Assembly (NCBI GenBank): GCA_964648115.1
Contig: CAZYME010000007.1
Coordinates: 1 to 64,000 of the forward strand
From: CAZYME01 sp964648115
GTDB taxonomy: Bacteria; Pseudomonadota; Gammaproteobacteria; Legionellales; Legionellaceae
Direction: 5' to 3'
DNA length: 64,000 bases
Shown here piece by piece: positions 8,420 to 16,988 of the stretch (position 1 is the first letter of the stretch; every line of letters starts with the position of its first letter). The notes beneath the pieces are model-generated. The model was given only the letters and a program-made list of their open reading frames with translations. It was not told where the DNA came from and ran no database searches. Both the position numbers and the translations under genes were made by a program.

Positions 8420-9878
8420 ACTATTGCGTCCTTGGGTCACTGGGGCTATACCGGATTGCGATATTGAGGGATTGCAAAATGATAGTCGCCAAGTAAAGCC
8501 TGGTCATTTGTTTTTCGCATATCCTGGCGCCGCAGCTGATGGGCGGTTGTTTGCGGAACAGGCAAGTATTGCTGGAGCTGTGGCTGTTGTTTATGAGCCA
8601 GAGAATTTGCCCAAGGCGGGTTGTTTGCCAAATCATATTCCTTGCGTGCCTATATCAGGATTAGGAGAAAAATTATCGGCAATAGCTAGTCGTTTTTATG
8701 ATCATCCTACGCGAGCATTGTCTGTGACCGGTGTTACGGGCACGAATGGGAAAACAACGATTGCATATCAGCTAGCTCAGGCATATGGTTTGTTGGGCCA
8801 AAAAGCGGCTTATATCGGGACTATAGGTCAGGGTGATGTGCACGCTTTGCAGCCATTAATAAATACCACACCAGATGCCTTACATTTACAACAATTGTTG
8901 CAGGGGTATCGGCAGAATGGGGTGCGTCAGTTATGTATGGAAGTGTCTTCGCATGCTTTGAGTCAGGGGCGGGTAGAGGATATAGATTTTACCAGTGCTA
9001 TTTACACCAATCTGACTCTTGATCATCTTGATTATCATCACACTATGCAGGCTTATGCTGATGCAAAGGCCAAATTGTTTGCAATGCCTATGCTGAAACA
9101 TGCAATTATTAATAATGACGATTCGTATAGCCAACAGATGATACAAAAACTGCATTCAGGCTGTCGCAAGTTAACTTATGGTTTGCATGATGGTTGTGAT
9201 GTTCGGGCGGTTGATTGGCAAATCAGTATGTTGGGTAGTCAGATGGAGATAGTTTCTCCATGGGGTGCGTATCAGGTTAAGGTTAATTTATTAGGTAAGT
9301 TTAATATTTATAATAGCTTGGCTGTGTATGCGAGTTTATTAGCTCAGGGTATGCCTGTAGCTGATGTGGTTGATGTGATGGCTAAGTTAAAAGCATCTCC
9401 TGGGCGTATGGAAGTTGTCGCACAAGAGCCGTGTGTGATCGTAGATTATGCGCATACTCCTGACGCTTTAGAAAACGTATTGACTACACTTCAGCAGTTG
9501 AAGCAGGGGCGGTTGGGTGTGGTGTTTGGTTGTGGCGGTGATCGGGATAAAACTAAACGGCCTATTATGGGTCGTATTGCTAGTCAATATGCGGATTTTG
9601 CGATTGTCACCAGTGATAATCCGAGGACAGAGGATCCGGTTCAAATTATTGAGGAAGTTGCTGGGGGCTTTTTACCATCAACGCAGGTCTCAAAGATTAT
9701 TAATCGGGAAGAGGCGATTCAATACGCCTTAGATATGGCTAATCCGCATGATATTGTTTTAATTGCGGGTAAAGGTCATGAGTCTTATCAGCAAATTGGT
9801 TTGGAGCGTTTTGCTTTTTCGGATCAGGATGTGGTTCGGAAACTGTTGGGATTTAGCTCCTCTGCAAAAGAAGCCTGA
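8406..9878 (+). CDS. murE: UDP-MurNAc-L-Ala-D-Glu:meso-diaminopimelate ligase
   Basis: MurE adds meso-diaminopimelate to UDP-MurNAc-dipeptide in cytoplasmic peptidoglycan precursor synthesis. The 490 residues show the ATP loop TGTNGKTT near 112 and the DNPRTEDP motif near 405, the signature of meso-DAP rather than lysine specificity. The frame opens at 8370, but the ATG at 8406 has a GAGGAG site. It is the last gene of the dcw block here: murF, mraY and the rest do not follow, and repeats begin soon after its stop. Confidence 0.97.
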   Translation: MKLNELLRPWVTGAIPDCDIEGLQNDSRQVKPGHLFFAYPGAAADGRLFAEQASIAGAVAVVYEPENLPKAGCLPNHIPCVPISGLGEKLSAIASRFYDHPTRALSVTGVTGTNGKTTIAYQLAQAYGLLGQKAAYIGTIGQGDVHALQPLINTTPDALHLQQLLQGYRQNGVRQLCMEVSSHALSQGRVEDIDFTSAIYTNLTLDHLDYHHTMQAYADAKAKLFAMPMLKHAIINNDDSYSQQMIQKLHSGCRKLTYGLHDGCDVRAVDWQISMLGSQMEIVSPWGAYQVKVNLLGKFNIYNSLAVYASLLAQGMPVADVVDVMAKLKASPGRMEVVAQEPCVIVDYAHTPDALENVLTTLQQLKQGRLGVVFGCGGDRDKTKRPIMGRIASQYADFAIVTSDNPRTEDPVQIIEEVAGGFLPSTQVSKIINREEAIQYALDMANPHDIVLIAGKGHESYQQIGLERFAFSDQDVVRKLLGFSSSAKEA

Positions 9879-9941
9879 AATTTAGTTCAGGTGCCTCAGG
9901 GTCCTGTCGCTGCCGTGCTCGCCCTTCAGGCTGTGCGCGAC

Positions 9942-9973
9942 AGGAGCCCTCCCTTCCGCGCCACCCTTCGTTT
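9942..9973. repeat. Short dispersed repeat, copy 2
   Basis: A 32-base match to 1240-1271 with three mismatches, same orientation. It sits in the 260-base gap after murE, which is noticeably more GC-rich than the flanking genes and holds at least three different repeat types. Confidence 0.7.
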
Positions 9974-9997
9974 GAATATGTAGGCGCGCTTGGAGTT

Positions 9998-10031
9998 ACC
10001 CGGATGTCCGCTTCGCAGCCATCCAGGCTAC
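9998..10031. repeat. REP-like hairpin, copy 2
   Basis: An inverted copy of 2245-2279: the sequence reads ACCCGGATGTCCGCTT, then GC.GCCATCC.GGCTAC. It differs from the reverse complement of copy 1 at only a few positions. The two copies flank the cfa-to-murE segment in opposite orientation. Confidence 0.75.
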
Positions 10032-10068
10032 AAATGCACGGGTGAAACTCCTATATAGCCAAGTAGTC

Positions 10069-10105
10069 CCTTCGCCCCGCGAGGGGAGAAGGTGCCCGAC
10101 AGGGC
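10069..10105. terminator. Hairpins between murE and trhO
   Basis: Arms 10069-10078 and 10083-10092 pair with one mismatch, and a small GCCC/GGGC hairpin follows at 10094-10105. They lie between the convergent murE and trhO genes and could stop transcription from both sides. No U tract is present. The sequence type is common as a dispersed noncoding repeat in many proteobacteria, so its role is uncertain. Confidence 0.4.
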
Positions 10106-10138
10106 GGATGAGGGGTGATCAAAAATTTATAAACCAAC

Positions 10139-10837
10139 CTATATAGCAATTCGCTCATCGAACACAAAACAGGTCCCTTCCCAGAGTGAATCCTCAACAG
10201 GCGTAGAGTCCACATAATTTAAAATCCCACCATTCAATTGATAAACATCAGTAAACCCTAAGCTTTTCAAATATGCGGTAGATTTTTCGCAGCGGATCCC
10301 GCCGGTACAAAACATAGCGACTTTTTTGTCTTTTTTGTCCATTAAATTGTTTTTAACGTATTCAGGAAAATCCCTAAAATTTTCAGTGTTGGGATTTATT
10401 GCACCTTTAAAAGTGCCGTGCTCTACTTCGTAGGTATTACGTGTGTCGATCACGACAACGTCTGGATCGGAAATTAAGCTATTCCATTCCTCAGGAGAAA
10501 CGTGTGTGCCGGTGCTTTTTAATGGGTCGATGCCTTCGACACCTAATGTGACAATTTCTTTGCGGAATTTTACTTTGGCTTTTTCAAAGGGCATTAAATC
10601 GTCATATGTTTCTTTGAAATTCAGGTCAGATAGCCGGTCATCAAGCCTTAAGTAGTTATACAATGACGAGACTTCATGAGGCTTTCCTGCAAAACTTCCA
10701 TTAATTCCTTCATGAGCCAAAATAATGGTTCCCCAAATATGGTGCTCTTTCATGGCAGCTAATAAGGGGACTTTCATGTCTTCATAATCATGAAGGGGGA
10801 CGAATTTATAAAAAGACGCGATGACATATTCTTTCAT
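10139..10837 (-). CDS. trhO: tRNA uridine 5-hydroxylation rhodanese TrhO
   Basis: TrhO (YceA family) makes 5-hydroxyuridine at the tRNA wobble position with molecular oxygen. The 232-residue protein has the N-terminal acylphosphatase-like region followed by a rhodanese domain. The active loop CTGGIRCEKS lies near residue 177, and VVIDTRNTYE near 131. It is shorter than E. coli YceA (about 350 residues) because the C-terminal extension is absent; short forms are known. The ATG has a weak AGGT site. It stands alone on the minus strand, convergent with murE. Confidence 0.88.
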   Translation of the reverse strand: MKEYVIASFYKFVPLHDYEDMKVPLLAAMKEHHIWGTIILAHEGINGSFAGKPHEVSSLYNYLRLDDRLSDLNFKETYDDLMPFEKAKVKFRKEIVTLGVEGIDPLKSTGTHVSPEEWNSLISDPDVVVIDTRNTYEVEHGTFKGAINPNTENFRDFPEYVKNNLMDKKDKKVAMFCTGGIRCEKSTAYLKSLGFTDVYQLNGGILNYVDSTPVEDSLWEGTCFVFDERIAI

Positions 10838-10941
10838 TTTATTACCTAAATAATCCTTAAAAATCGACGATAAGATACCATATTTTATACGAAAATGGTG
10901 TTTTTGAGGATAAGTAGAATGCGATTTAAGTCTTGCATTCG

Positions 10942-10973
10942 ATGTAGAATTGGGGCAGGACCCGATTCTACAT
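10942..10973 (-). terminator. Hairpin over the end of the 699-residue orphan gene
   Basis: Arms 10942-10954 and 10961-10973 pair with one mismatch around a six-base loop. The right arm contains the last Met codon and the stop codon of the upstream minus-strand gene. It may protect the mRNA end or terminate transcription, but there is no clear T tract on the minus strand after it. Confidence 0.45.
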
Positions 10974-13067
10974 GACTATACCCCGAATAGGAGGAGCTGG
11001 ATCAACTTGCTCAACCGGTGGGGGTGGTGGTGTTAAACGATTAAACAGAGTTTGAACAAGTTCGAAATCTCTACCAATTTTGGTGGTTTGTGGTTGTACT
11101 ATTGCTATGGGTTCTACAACAACTGGAAGACCTGCAACTTCTGCTGGATGATCTGCAATTTCTGCTGGAAGATCTGCACCTGCTGCTGTAAGAGCTATAA
11201 CAGGGAGATTTGGTGCGGTACGTAGAGAATTTACTGATTCTACAAAGGCCGTTTTTACAGAAGTAGAAATACGAGGGTTACTGCTGATGTCATTTATGTC
11301 TCGTTGGAGCTCAGCTTCATAGTCCTCTTTCCATTGGCGCACATTATTTTTCATAGTACGTGCTTTGTCGATTTTGTCTGCAGTGTCCGTTTTGAAAAAA
11401 GAGCCTAAGTAATGAGATAAAAAGAGCGAAATTGTTACAAGAATACTATTGTAATTTACTATGAAAGCATCAAGGTGTACGTCTAAACCGTTAGCATCTC
11501 TAAGCTTTTGCTGGGTGGTGACTATGTGGTTAACAAGCCTTGCATATTCGGTGATTACACCCTGCGCGGCTTGATTTATACGGCTTAGTCTCTGTAGCTC
11601 AGTTATAGTGGCATTTTTTAATAATTCTTTTGCTGGGTGAGTGTTGCCAGCTAATTGGTTAATGGTGGTGTCCATTAATCTCTCTGCTGCTTCACGTTCA
11701 CCACGGAGTGCTCGGAATTGTCTCTTTGCCAAATTGTCTAATGCAACGGCAAGCTGATCCTCAGAGGCAGGTACAAAATAAACATTTATTCTTTCCTGTG
11801 CCGATTCTGGCAACCTACGATATAGGTTGGCCGCAGCAGTAAATACCCCGTTTCGAGGTGCGGGTGCAAGTTGTATTTGTAATGCTTCCCATGCTGCAAG
11901 CTCATCTTCCGGGATTTGTCGAAGGAGTTCGTCAACACTAGGTTGATTTGCTCTAATTAAATCGGATGCACTTTGCTTTCCGGTACGACGGTCATTATTC
12001 TCGGCAATGGCATCAATTATAGTTCGAGCAGGTGATTGCTGCGTTATAAGTTCATTTCTGCTATTTTTTTGTTCTATTAATTGAGTTAAACCTGTATTTG
12101 TAAGTTCGAGAGCGCCTTGAATTCGGCGAATTTTTTCGGGCAAATTATGTTCTTCTGCAGAGAGTATGGTAAGCGCTTGTGCATCAAAGTGCTCTCTCAG
12201 TGTTATAGGTGTAGGTAAATCAAAGTACTCATCTTCCTCGTATTCCGCAGGTGTAGTTAAATCAAAGTACTCATCTTCCTCGTTTTCGGCAGGTGTAGGT
12301 ACATTATCCGCAGTCGGCGGTACATTATCCGCTGGCGGAGGTGCTTCTTCTTCCAAATCCAAGGGCGCATCTTCCTCGTCTTCCGCAGCATCAAGATCCA
12401 GCATAGGAGCTACGATTGGAAACTCTTCAATTTTTGTTGCTATTTGCCCAAGTAATTGAGTAAGTTGCCCTTTTCTCAATTCAATATTAATCGTTGCTAA
12501 TCTAAGCAGGGTCCCTACGCTCGGTGGAATCTCATCTAAACCAAGCTTCAAAATAGTTATCACAGTATACAGAGAGCGGCATAGCTCTTGAGATTTAATT
12601 GGGTTGTGGCTCTGCTGAGCATAAGTATCTACCCATAATCCAGTATCAGTGCTAAGCAGATCGAGCAGAGGATTTGTTCCTCTGAATATACCGGGTTTTT
12701 GTAAAAGTGTGGTCCTAGGATTGGCGAGGGCCGATATTTTTCCATACAGAGCATCTAATGTGCTTTGAACCTTTGCAAGGCTCGTCCGGTCCTCATCTGA
12801 AATATCTTCATCTGATAAATAGTCATCCGTTACTAGCTTAATATAGGCGAGTGTGCCTCCAAGACGAGAATATATGCTATTTTGATCTAAATCGAAGGCA
12901 TTGAATTCTACCGAGCCAAGAACCAGCTCTTGTTGAATGGTTGGCAAATCATGCGCGTTAACATAGTTAGCTATTATTATAGCAGTTTGTAAGAATATAT
13001 CTTCTTGTGCCGCTTGTGCTCGGCGCCAATCTCTAAAGCTTTCTTCAAGTTGCGCAACATCTACCAT
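10968..13067 (-). CDS. Large orphan protein with acidic Pro-rich repeat region
   Basis: I do not recognise this 699-residue protein. The frame opens at TTG 13079, but the ATG at 13067 follows GGAG. The protein is mostly helical and soluble, with no signal peptide or membrane span. Around residues 225-292 it has a low-complexity stretch rich in Glu, Asp, Pro and Ala with two 14-residue repeats containing EEDEYFDL. The C-terminus is Pro-rich, including PPPPPVE. Large multi-region helical orphans with acidic or Pro-rich linkers are typical of Legionellales Dot/Icm effectors, but I see no diagnostic domain or translocation signal. It has no operon partner. Confidence 0.7.
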   Translation of the reverse strand: MVDVAQLEESFRDWRRAQAAQEDIFLQTAIIIANYVNAHDLPTIQQELVLGSVEFNAFDLDQNSIYSRLGGTLAYIKLVTDDYLSDEDISDEDRTSLAKVQSTLDALYGKISALANPRTTLLQKPGIFRGTNPLLDLLSTDTGLWVDTYAQQSHNPIKSQELCRSLYTVITILKLGLDEIPPSVGTLLRLATINIELRKGQLTQLLGQIATKIEEFPIVAPMLDLDAAEDEEDAPLDLEEEAPPPADNVPPTADNVPTPAENEEDEYFDLTTPAEYEEDEYFDLPTPITLREHFDAQALTILSAEEHNLPEKIRRIQGALELTNTGLTQLIEQKNSRNELITQQSPARTIIDAIAENNDRRTGKQSASDLIRANQPSVDELLRQIPEDELAAWEALQIQLAPAPRNGVFTAAANLYRRLPESAQERINVYFVPASEDQLAVALDNLAKRQFRALRGEREAAERLMDTTINQLAGNTHPAKELLKNATITELQRLSRINQAAQGVITEYARLVNHIVTTQQKLRDANGLDVHLDAFIVNYNSILVTISLFLSHYLGSFFKTDTADKIDKARTMKNNVRQWKEDYEAELQRDINDISSNPRISTSVKTAFVESVNSLRTAPNLPVIALTAAGADLPAEIADHPAEVAGLPVVVEPIAIVQPQTTKIGRDFELVQTLFNRLTPPPPPVEQVDPAPPIRGIVM
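12209..12292 (-). repeat. Tandem 42-bp repeat inside the orphan gene
   Basis: Two adjacent 42-base units, 12209-12250 and 12251-12292, differ at four positions and encode 14-residue repeats containing EEDEYFDL. A shorter degenerate repeat encoding ADNVP twice adjoins them at 12293-12340. The unit length is a multiple of three, so copy-number change keeps the reading frame. Confidence 0.85.
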
Positions 13068-13217
13068 TCTTTTCTCCAAACATGCTCGCCATGTTCTGAA
13101 TTAATGTGGTTAGTATCCTTAATTTGCTTTCAATAAGAAAGCTAAAATTTAATACAACCCGGTGATAATTTATTAATCTTGCCGAGTTTACGATATTATA
13201 TATTAAGGAAACCTTAA

Positions 13218-14282
13218 CTATTGACCAAAAAGTGTCTTTATTTTTTGATTTAGTTGTTTTGTATCGTAAAACGTGAGGTCATGGCGGTTTTGATGTGCTT
13301 GTCGTTGTGTTAAAAAAGCGAGGGTCTTGTCGCTTGCTGTTTTTAAGATTTGAGTGTCAATTAGAGGATCGTATAAAGCTAAGATGCAATCTTCCCAACG
13401 ATCATTTGGGGGCAGAGTAGGGCTTTTCTCCAATGGTAGCATGGTATTTTTCGGTATGGGCAATCCATAGAATTCATGCAATTGCTGGCTCACTTTAACA
13501 ACAGCCATATTTTTTGCTTCAATGCTGTGCCCAGCAATATGGGGGGTGCAAAGGGTTGCAAATTCTAACACCTTTGCATTGATTTTCGGTTCCCCACTGT
13601 AAACATCAGTGCAATACGTGATAGGACTAGCTAAGTTTAATAGTGCTTCCTCATTCACTATTCCCCCTCTTGCTGTATTGATAATAATCGTTTCGGATTT
13701 TAAACGGGAGAGAAAATCAGCGCCTATTAGGTTAGCACTAGGATAGGGATATGTATTGTGCAAATTAGCATGGACACATAATACATCACAGGTGGTTAAT
13801 TCATTCAAAGAGCAATAGGGGAAATTGTTGTCTTGCTTTTCCCGGTAGGGATCAAAGCACACTATATCAAAACCTATCGCTCGCAAGCGTTTTACAACAC
13901 GCGATCCTACTTCGCCTACTCCAATAATGCCTGCTTTTTGGCCCATTACTTTGCTTTTTCGATATAAATAAGCGAGTGTTGCCACTACATAATCCGCAAC
14001 AGATGGGGCATTGCACCCCTTGGAATCAAACAAGGCAATTTTGTGTTTTTGTAGGTAATCAATATCAATGTGATCGATACCGCTGCTGGCAGTGGCTATA
14101 CATTGAATAGGGCTGTTAGCTAATAACGTTGCGGTTACTTTCAGGGTAGAGCGGCAAAGTAGTATGTCATGTGTGGGGAGCAAATTAGGTATTTCACTCT
14201 GTGTATTATACAAAGTTAGGACAAATGGTTCCTTAAACAAGGCCGATACATTGGGCAATGTCGCGTCCGCAAGAATTTTCAT
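13218..14282 (-). CDS. pdxB: Erythronate-4-phosphate dehydrogenase
   Basis: PdxB oxidises 4-phosphoerythronate in the DXP-dependent pathway to pyridoxal phosphate. The 354-residue protein is a D-2-hydroxyacid dehydrogenase: NAD-binding GVGEVG near residue 120, NTARGGIVNE with the substrate Arg, a YSGEP Glu, and the catalytic His in TPHIAGHS. The segment KGCNAPSVADYV near residue 88 and the C-terminal extension are typical of PdxB rather than other family members. Its ATG overlaps the stop of the upstream M50 protease gene by four bases, so the two are co-translated. Confidence 0.93.
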   Translation of the reverse strand: MKILADATLPNVSALFKEPFVLTLYNTQSEIPNLLPTHDILLCRSTLKVTATLLANSPIQCIATASSGIDHIDIDYLQKHKIALFDSKGCNAPSVADYVVATLAYLYRKSKVMGQKAGIIGVGEVGSRVVKRLRAIGFDIVCFDPYREKQDNNFPYCSLNELTTCDVLCVHANLHNTYPYPSANLIGADFLSRLKSETIIINTARGGIVNEEALLNLASPITYCTDVYSGEPKINAKVLEFATLCTPHIAGHSIEAKNMAVVKVSQQLHEFYGLPIPKNTMLPLEKSPTLPPNDRWEDCILALYDPLIDTQILKTASDKTLAFLTQRQAHQNRHDLTFYDTKQLNQKIKTLFGQ

Positions 14283-14938
14283 AGTTTTAATATTGCATTG
14301 AAAATATCAAGAGCCCAGGATAGCAGAGGATCAAGCAAGCCTGATAAAACCCCTGTGAACAACAATCCCATTAAAATTAAAAAACCAAAGGGTTCAATTT
14401 TAAGATAGAGGGCTGCCTTTCGAGGAGGGAGGAGACCCGCTATGATCCGACTGCCGTCTAAGGGAGGAATAGGGATTAAATTTAAAAAAGCGAGAACTAA
14501 ATTTATTAATATCCCGGCTTGGGCGGTCAATAACAAGAAAAGAAAAGGCCTTGATGTTTCCGGGTGAGATAGCGTGGCGATTTTAAAAAGTACTGCCCAT
14601 AACAGTGCCATAATAATATTGGATAAAGGGCCTGCAGCAGCAACTAATATCATGTCGCGGCGTGGCTTGTGAAGCCTTGTCCAGTTGATTGGCACAGGCT
14701 TTGCCCACCCAAAAATAAACTGAAATTGGCTTAAAGCCGCAACTAAAATTGGCACAAATATGGTCCCGATGAGGTCAATATGACGTAACGGATTGATGCT
14801 TAAGCGCCCTAGCATTTTGGCAGTGGTATCCCCACAGCGGTTCGCAACCCATGCATGTGCTGCTTCGTGTAGGGTGATCGCCAGTAATACGGGAATGGCC
14901 CAAACTACTATTTTTTGAATAAGTGTTAATGTTAGCAT
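14279..14938 (-). CDS. Site-2-protease-family (M50) zinc metalloprotease
   Basis: A 219-residue polytopic inner-membrane protein with the zinc-binding HEAAHAW (HExxH) at about residue 24 and the second metal-binding segment PIPPLDG near 157. It belongs to the short YwhC/SREBP-like group of M50 proteases without a PDZ domain. These cleave substrates within the membrane, but the substrates are unknown for this subgroup. It is the first gene of a two-gene unit with pdxB, an adjacency I take to be conserved but cannot verify. No strong ribosome-binding site is visible (AAGG only). Confidence 0.9.
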   Translation of the reverse strand: MLTLTLIQKIVVWAIPVLLAITLHEAAHAWVANRCGDTTAKMLGRLSINPLRHIDLIGTIFVPILVAALSQFQFIFGWAKPVPINWTRLHKPRRDMILVAAAGPLSNIIMALLWAVLFKIATLSHPETSRPFLFLLLTAQAGILINLVLAFLNLIPIPPLDGSRIIAGLLPPRKAALYLKIEPFGFLILMGLLFTGVLSGLLDPLLSWALDIFNAILKL

Positions 14939-15117
14939 GTGCCTTCGCTTATAATGTCCTAAAATGTCTGTACCCTAAGACGCGATTTTTTTGTCTTTAG
15001 TCTTTAAAAAGATCAGAAATAGTCTATCCTATTGCGAATCTTTTAAAGGCGCTTCCAAATCGTCCGAGGGGTGTGTCAAAGCATGCTCATTGTAAACAGT
15101 ACTGGTAGGATTTCAAT

Positions 15118-15786
15118 ATGCATAAAATAGGGGATGGTGTGACACGGTTTGAGCGATTGACTGCTATCATGATAAAACCATGGGTGGCTGCGGCCTATTT
15201 AGGCTTAATAATATTGTCTATTTGGTATTTGGATCGCCCAATCGCTTATTATTTTCATATGCTTGATCTTCAAACTCATCTGACTAGTTTAACGTGGTTT
15301 ACTCAGCTGGGCTCAAACAAATTGTACCTCGGCCCGCTTTTCGTATGGGCTTTATTTTTTCGCTACATACAACCCAATAAAGCTTGGGAAGCACGGGTGT
15401 GGTTTTTGTGGTTGTGCGTACTCATTCCAAGCATTATTTGCATTGTACTTAAAATAATATTTGGAAGAACGCGTCCAGAGTTACTGTTCAGTGATCATCT
15501 ATATGGATTTTATGGTTTGAAAATGCACACTCTTTTTTGGTCGTTTCCTTCGGGGCACGCCACCACAATTATGGGGTTTGTTTTTGGTTTAAGTGTGTTG
15601 TTTCCCCGGTATTGTTACTATTTTATTTTCCCGGGATTGCTGGTGGTTTTATCTCGTATCATGTTGACACATCATTATCTGAGTGACGTTATGGCCGCTA
15701 GTTATATTGCGCTGTTGGAAATTGCTTTGCTGTTATATTGGCTACGCAAAAAACCATTTTTCTCAGATGTTTTGAAGGGCTCCTGA
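15118..15786 (+). CDS. PAP2-family membrane phosphatase
   Basis: A 222-residue inner-membrane protein with about six helices and all three PAP2 motifs: KxxxxxxRP (KIIFGRTRP) near residue 115, PSGH near 144 and SRxxxxxHxxxD ending in LSD near 190. Such enzymes remove phosphate from lipid substrates such as undecaprenyl diphosphate, phosphatidylglycerol phosphate or lipid A. The sequence does not tell which. It heads an operon: its TGA overlaps the ATG of the thioredoxin-like gene by one base. Confidence 0.9.
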   Translation: MHKIGDGVTRFERLTAIMIKPWVAAAYLGLIILSIWYLDRPIAYYFHMLDLQTHLTSLTWFTQLGSNKLYLGPLFVWALFFRYIQPNKAWEARVWFLWLCVLIPSIICIVLKIIFGRTRPELLFSDHLYGFYGLKMHTLFWSFPSGHATTIMGFVFGLSVLFPRYCYYFIFPGLLVVLSRIMLTHHYLSDVMAASYIALLEIALLLYWLRKKPFFSDVLKGS

Positions 15787-16988
15787 TGCTTAGGCATTGG
15801 CTGCAGATTGCTTTGAGCGTAATATTTTTATTAAATATTACAATATCTCATGCCAACCCCCAGTCGAATAAATGGTTTAGTCAGGACGCGCAAAAGAATG
15901 TGAGTGTTACGGTTGATTTATTTCTTTCATCTACGTGCCCACATTGCCATAAAGCCGATGCATTTTTTCGTGATATGGAAAAAAAACAGCCATGGTTGGT
16001 TGTGAATCGTTACGTTATTAATCAAGATAAATCAGCATTACAAACGTTCTATGAGCATTTACAGCAACAACATTCGGGGAATTTCTCAGTTCCAGCTATT
16101 TTCTTTTGTGATTCACGTTGGGCGGGTTTTGCTGATGAAAATACCACTGGCAAGGCATTATCGCGAGCTATATCTTACTGTCATCAACAAATTATTCAGC
16201 AGGGTGAATTAAGCGCTGCTACTGTCAGCGCATTGCAAAAATGGGGTAATGCAAGTCAAATTCAAATTGGTGCAACCATATCACATTCAGCGTTCCCGTT
16301 AGTTACCATCACAGCTATGTCGGATGGCTTAAATCCTTGTTCATTGTTTTGTTTGGCAGCATTTCTTGCTTTTATGTGGTTATACCCCACAAGAAAATGG
16401 CATCAATTTAGTATTGGAAGCGTATTTATTGTATCCCTGGGGATTGTTCATTATATGCAGCAAGTGCACTCAGGATTTTTCTATCAAAACATGCTCAATT
16501 GGAGGCTGGGAGCAATTTTGGTAGGAGTATTGTTGCTTCTTATGGTGGTTAGGACCTATCGAAAAATGCAGTTGCATAAGGTTATACATACTGGGGCGTG
16601 GATCTTTGCCGCGGTTATTTTGACAGCCTTTGCCGTCCATATCTACCAGCAAACCTGTGCATTTAATCTAGCATTGGTTCTTGAGCAGTGGCTAACAGAG
16701 CAAGCAATCTCATCAACAATGCGTCATTTTTATCAGATTGTTTATCAGATTTTTTATTTATTACCATTAGTATTAGTGCTGTTATTTTTTTTACTATTCG
16801 GACAATATCCCTGGATGGTACGTTATCAACAAATACTAAAAACCGCAGCCTACTTGATACTAGCAAGTATTGGCATTATATTGCTCGCCTACCCAACGTG
16901 GTTAGCTAATTTGTGGGTTTCTGCTGTTGTTTTCTTTGGTGCAATAGCAGCTGGGTGGTGTTGGAGGCGTTATGAGCAAGTTAACTGA
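15786..16988 (+). CDS. Periplasmic thioredoxin-fold / DsbD-CcdA-like membrane fusion
   Basis: A 400-residue protein. A signal anchor at about 5-24 is followed by a thioredoxin-like domain with the redox pair CPHC near residue 50. From about residue 170 there are six or so membrane helices, opening with a DGLNPCSLFCLAAF segment like the Asn-Pro-Cys start of the CcdA/DsbD electron-transfer module. I infer a thiol relay from cytoplasm to periplasm in a single chain. The frame opens at 15738, but the ATG at 15786 has an AAGGG site. Its end overlaps lipA by 17 bases. The exact partner is unknown. Confidence 0.75.
   Translation: MLRHWLQIALSVIFLLNITISHANPQSNKWFSQDAQKNVSVTVDLFLSSTCPHCHKADAFFRDMEKKQPWLVVNRYVINQDKSALQTFYEHLQQQHSGNFSVPAIFFCDSRWAGFADENTTGKALSRAISYCHQQIIQQGELSAATVSALQKWGNASQIQIGATISHSAFPLVTITAMSDGLNPCSLFCLAAFLAFMWLYPTRKWHQFSIGSVFIVSLGIVHYMQQVHSGFFYQNMLNWRLGAILVGVLLLLMVVRTYRKMQLHKVIHTGAWIFAAVILTAFAVHIYQQTCAFNLALVLEQWLTEQAISSTMRHFYQIVYQIFYLLPLVLVLLFFLLFGQYPWMVRYQQILKTAAYLILASIGIILLAYPTWLANLWVSAVVFFGAIAAGWCWRRYEQVN

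Noticed and set aside
12209..12340. Possible CRISPR-like repeats.
   Set aside because: The repeats are adjacent without spacers, lie within a reading frame and encode peptide repeats; no cas genes are present.
12166..12459. Plus-strand frame rich in Ser and Gly opposite the orphan gene.
   Set aside because: It is the shadow of the acidic repeat region, whose Glu/Asp codons read as Ser on the other strand.
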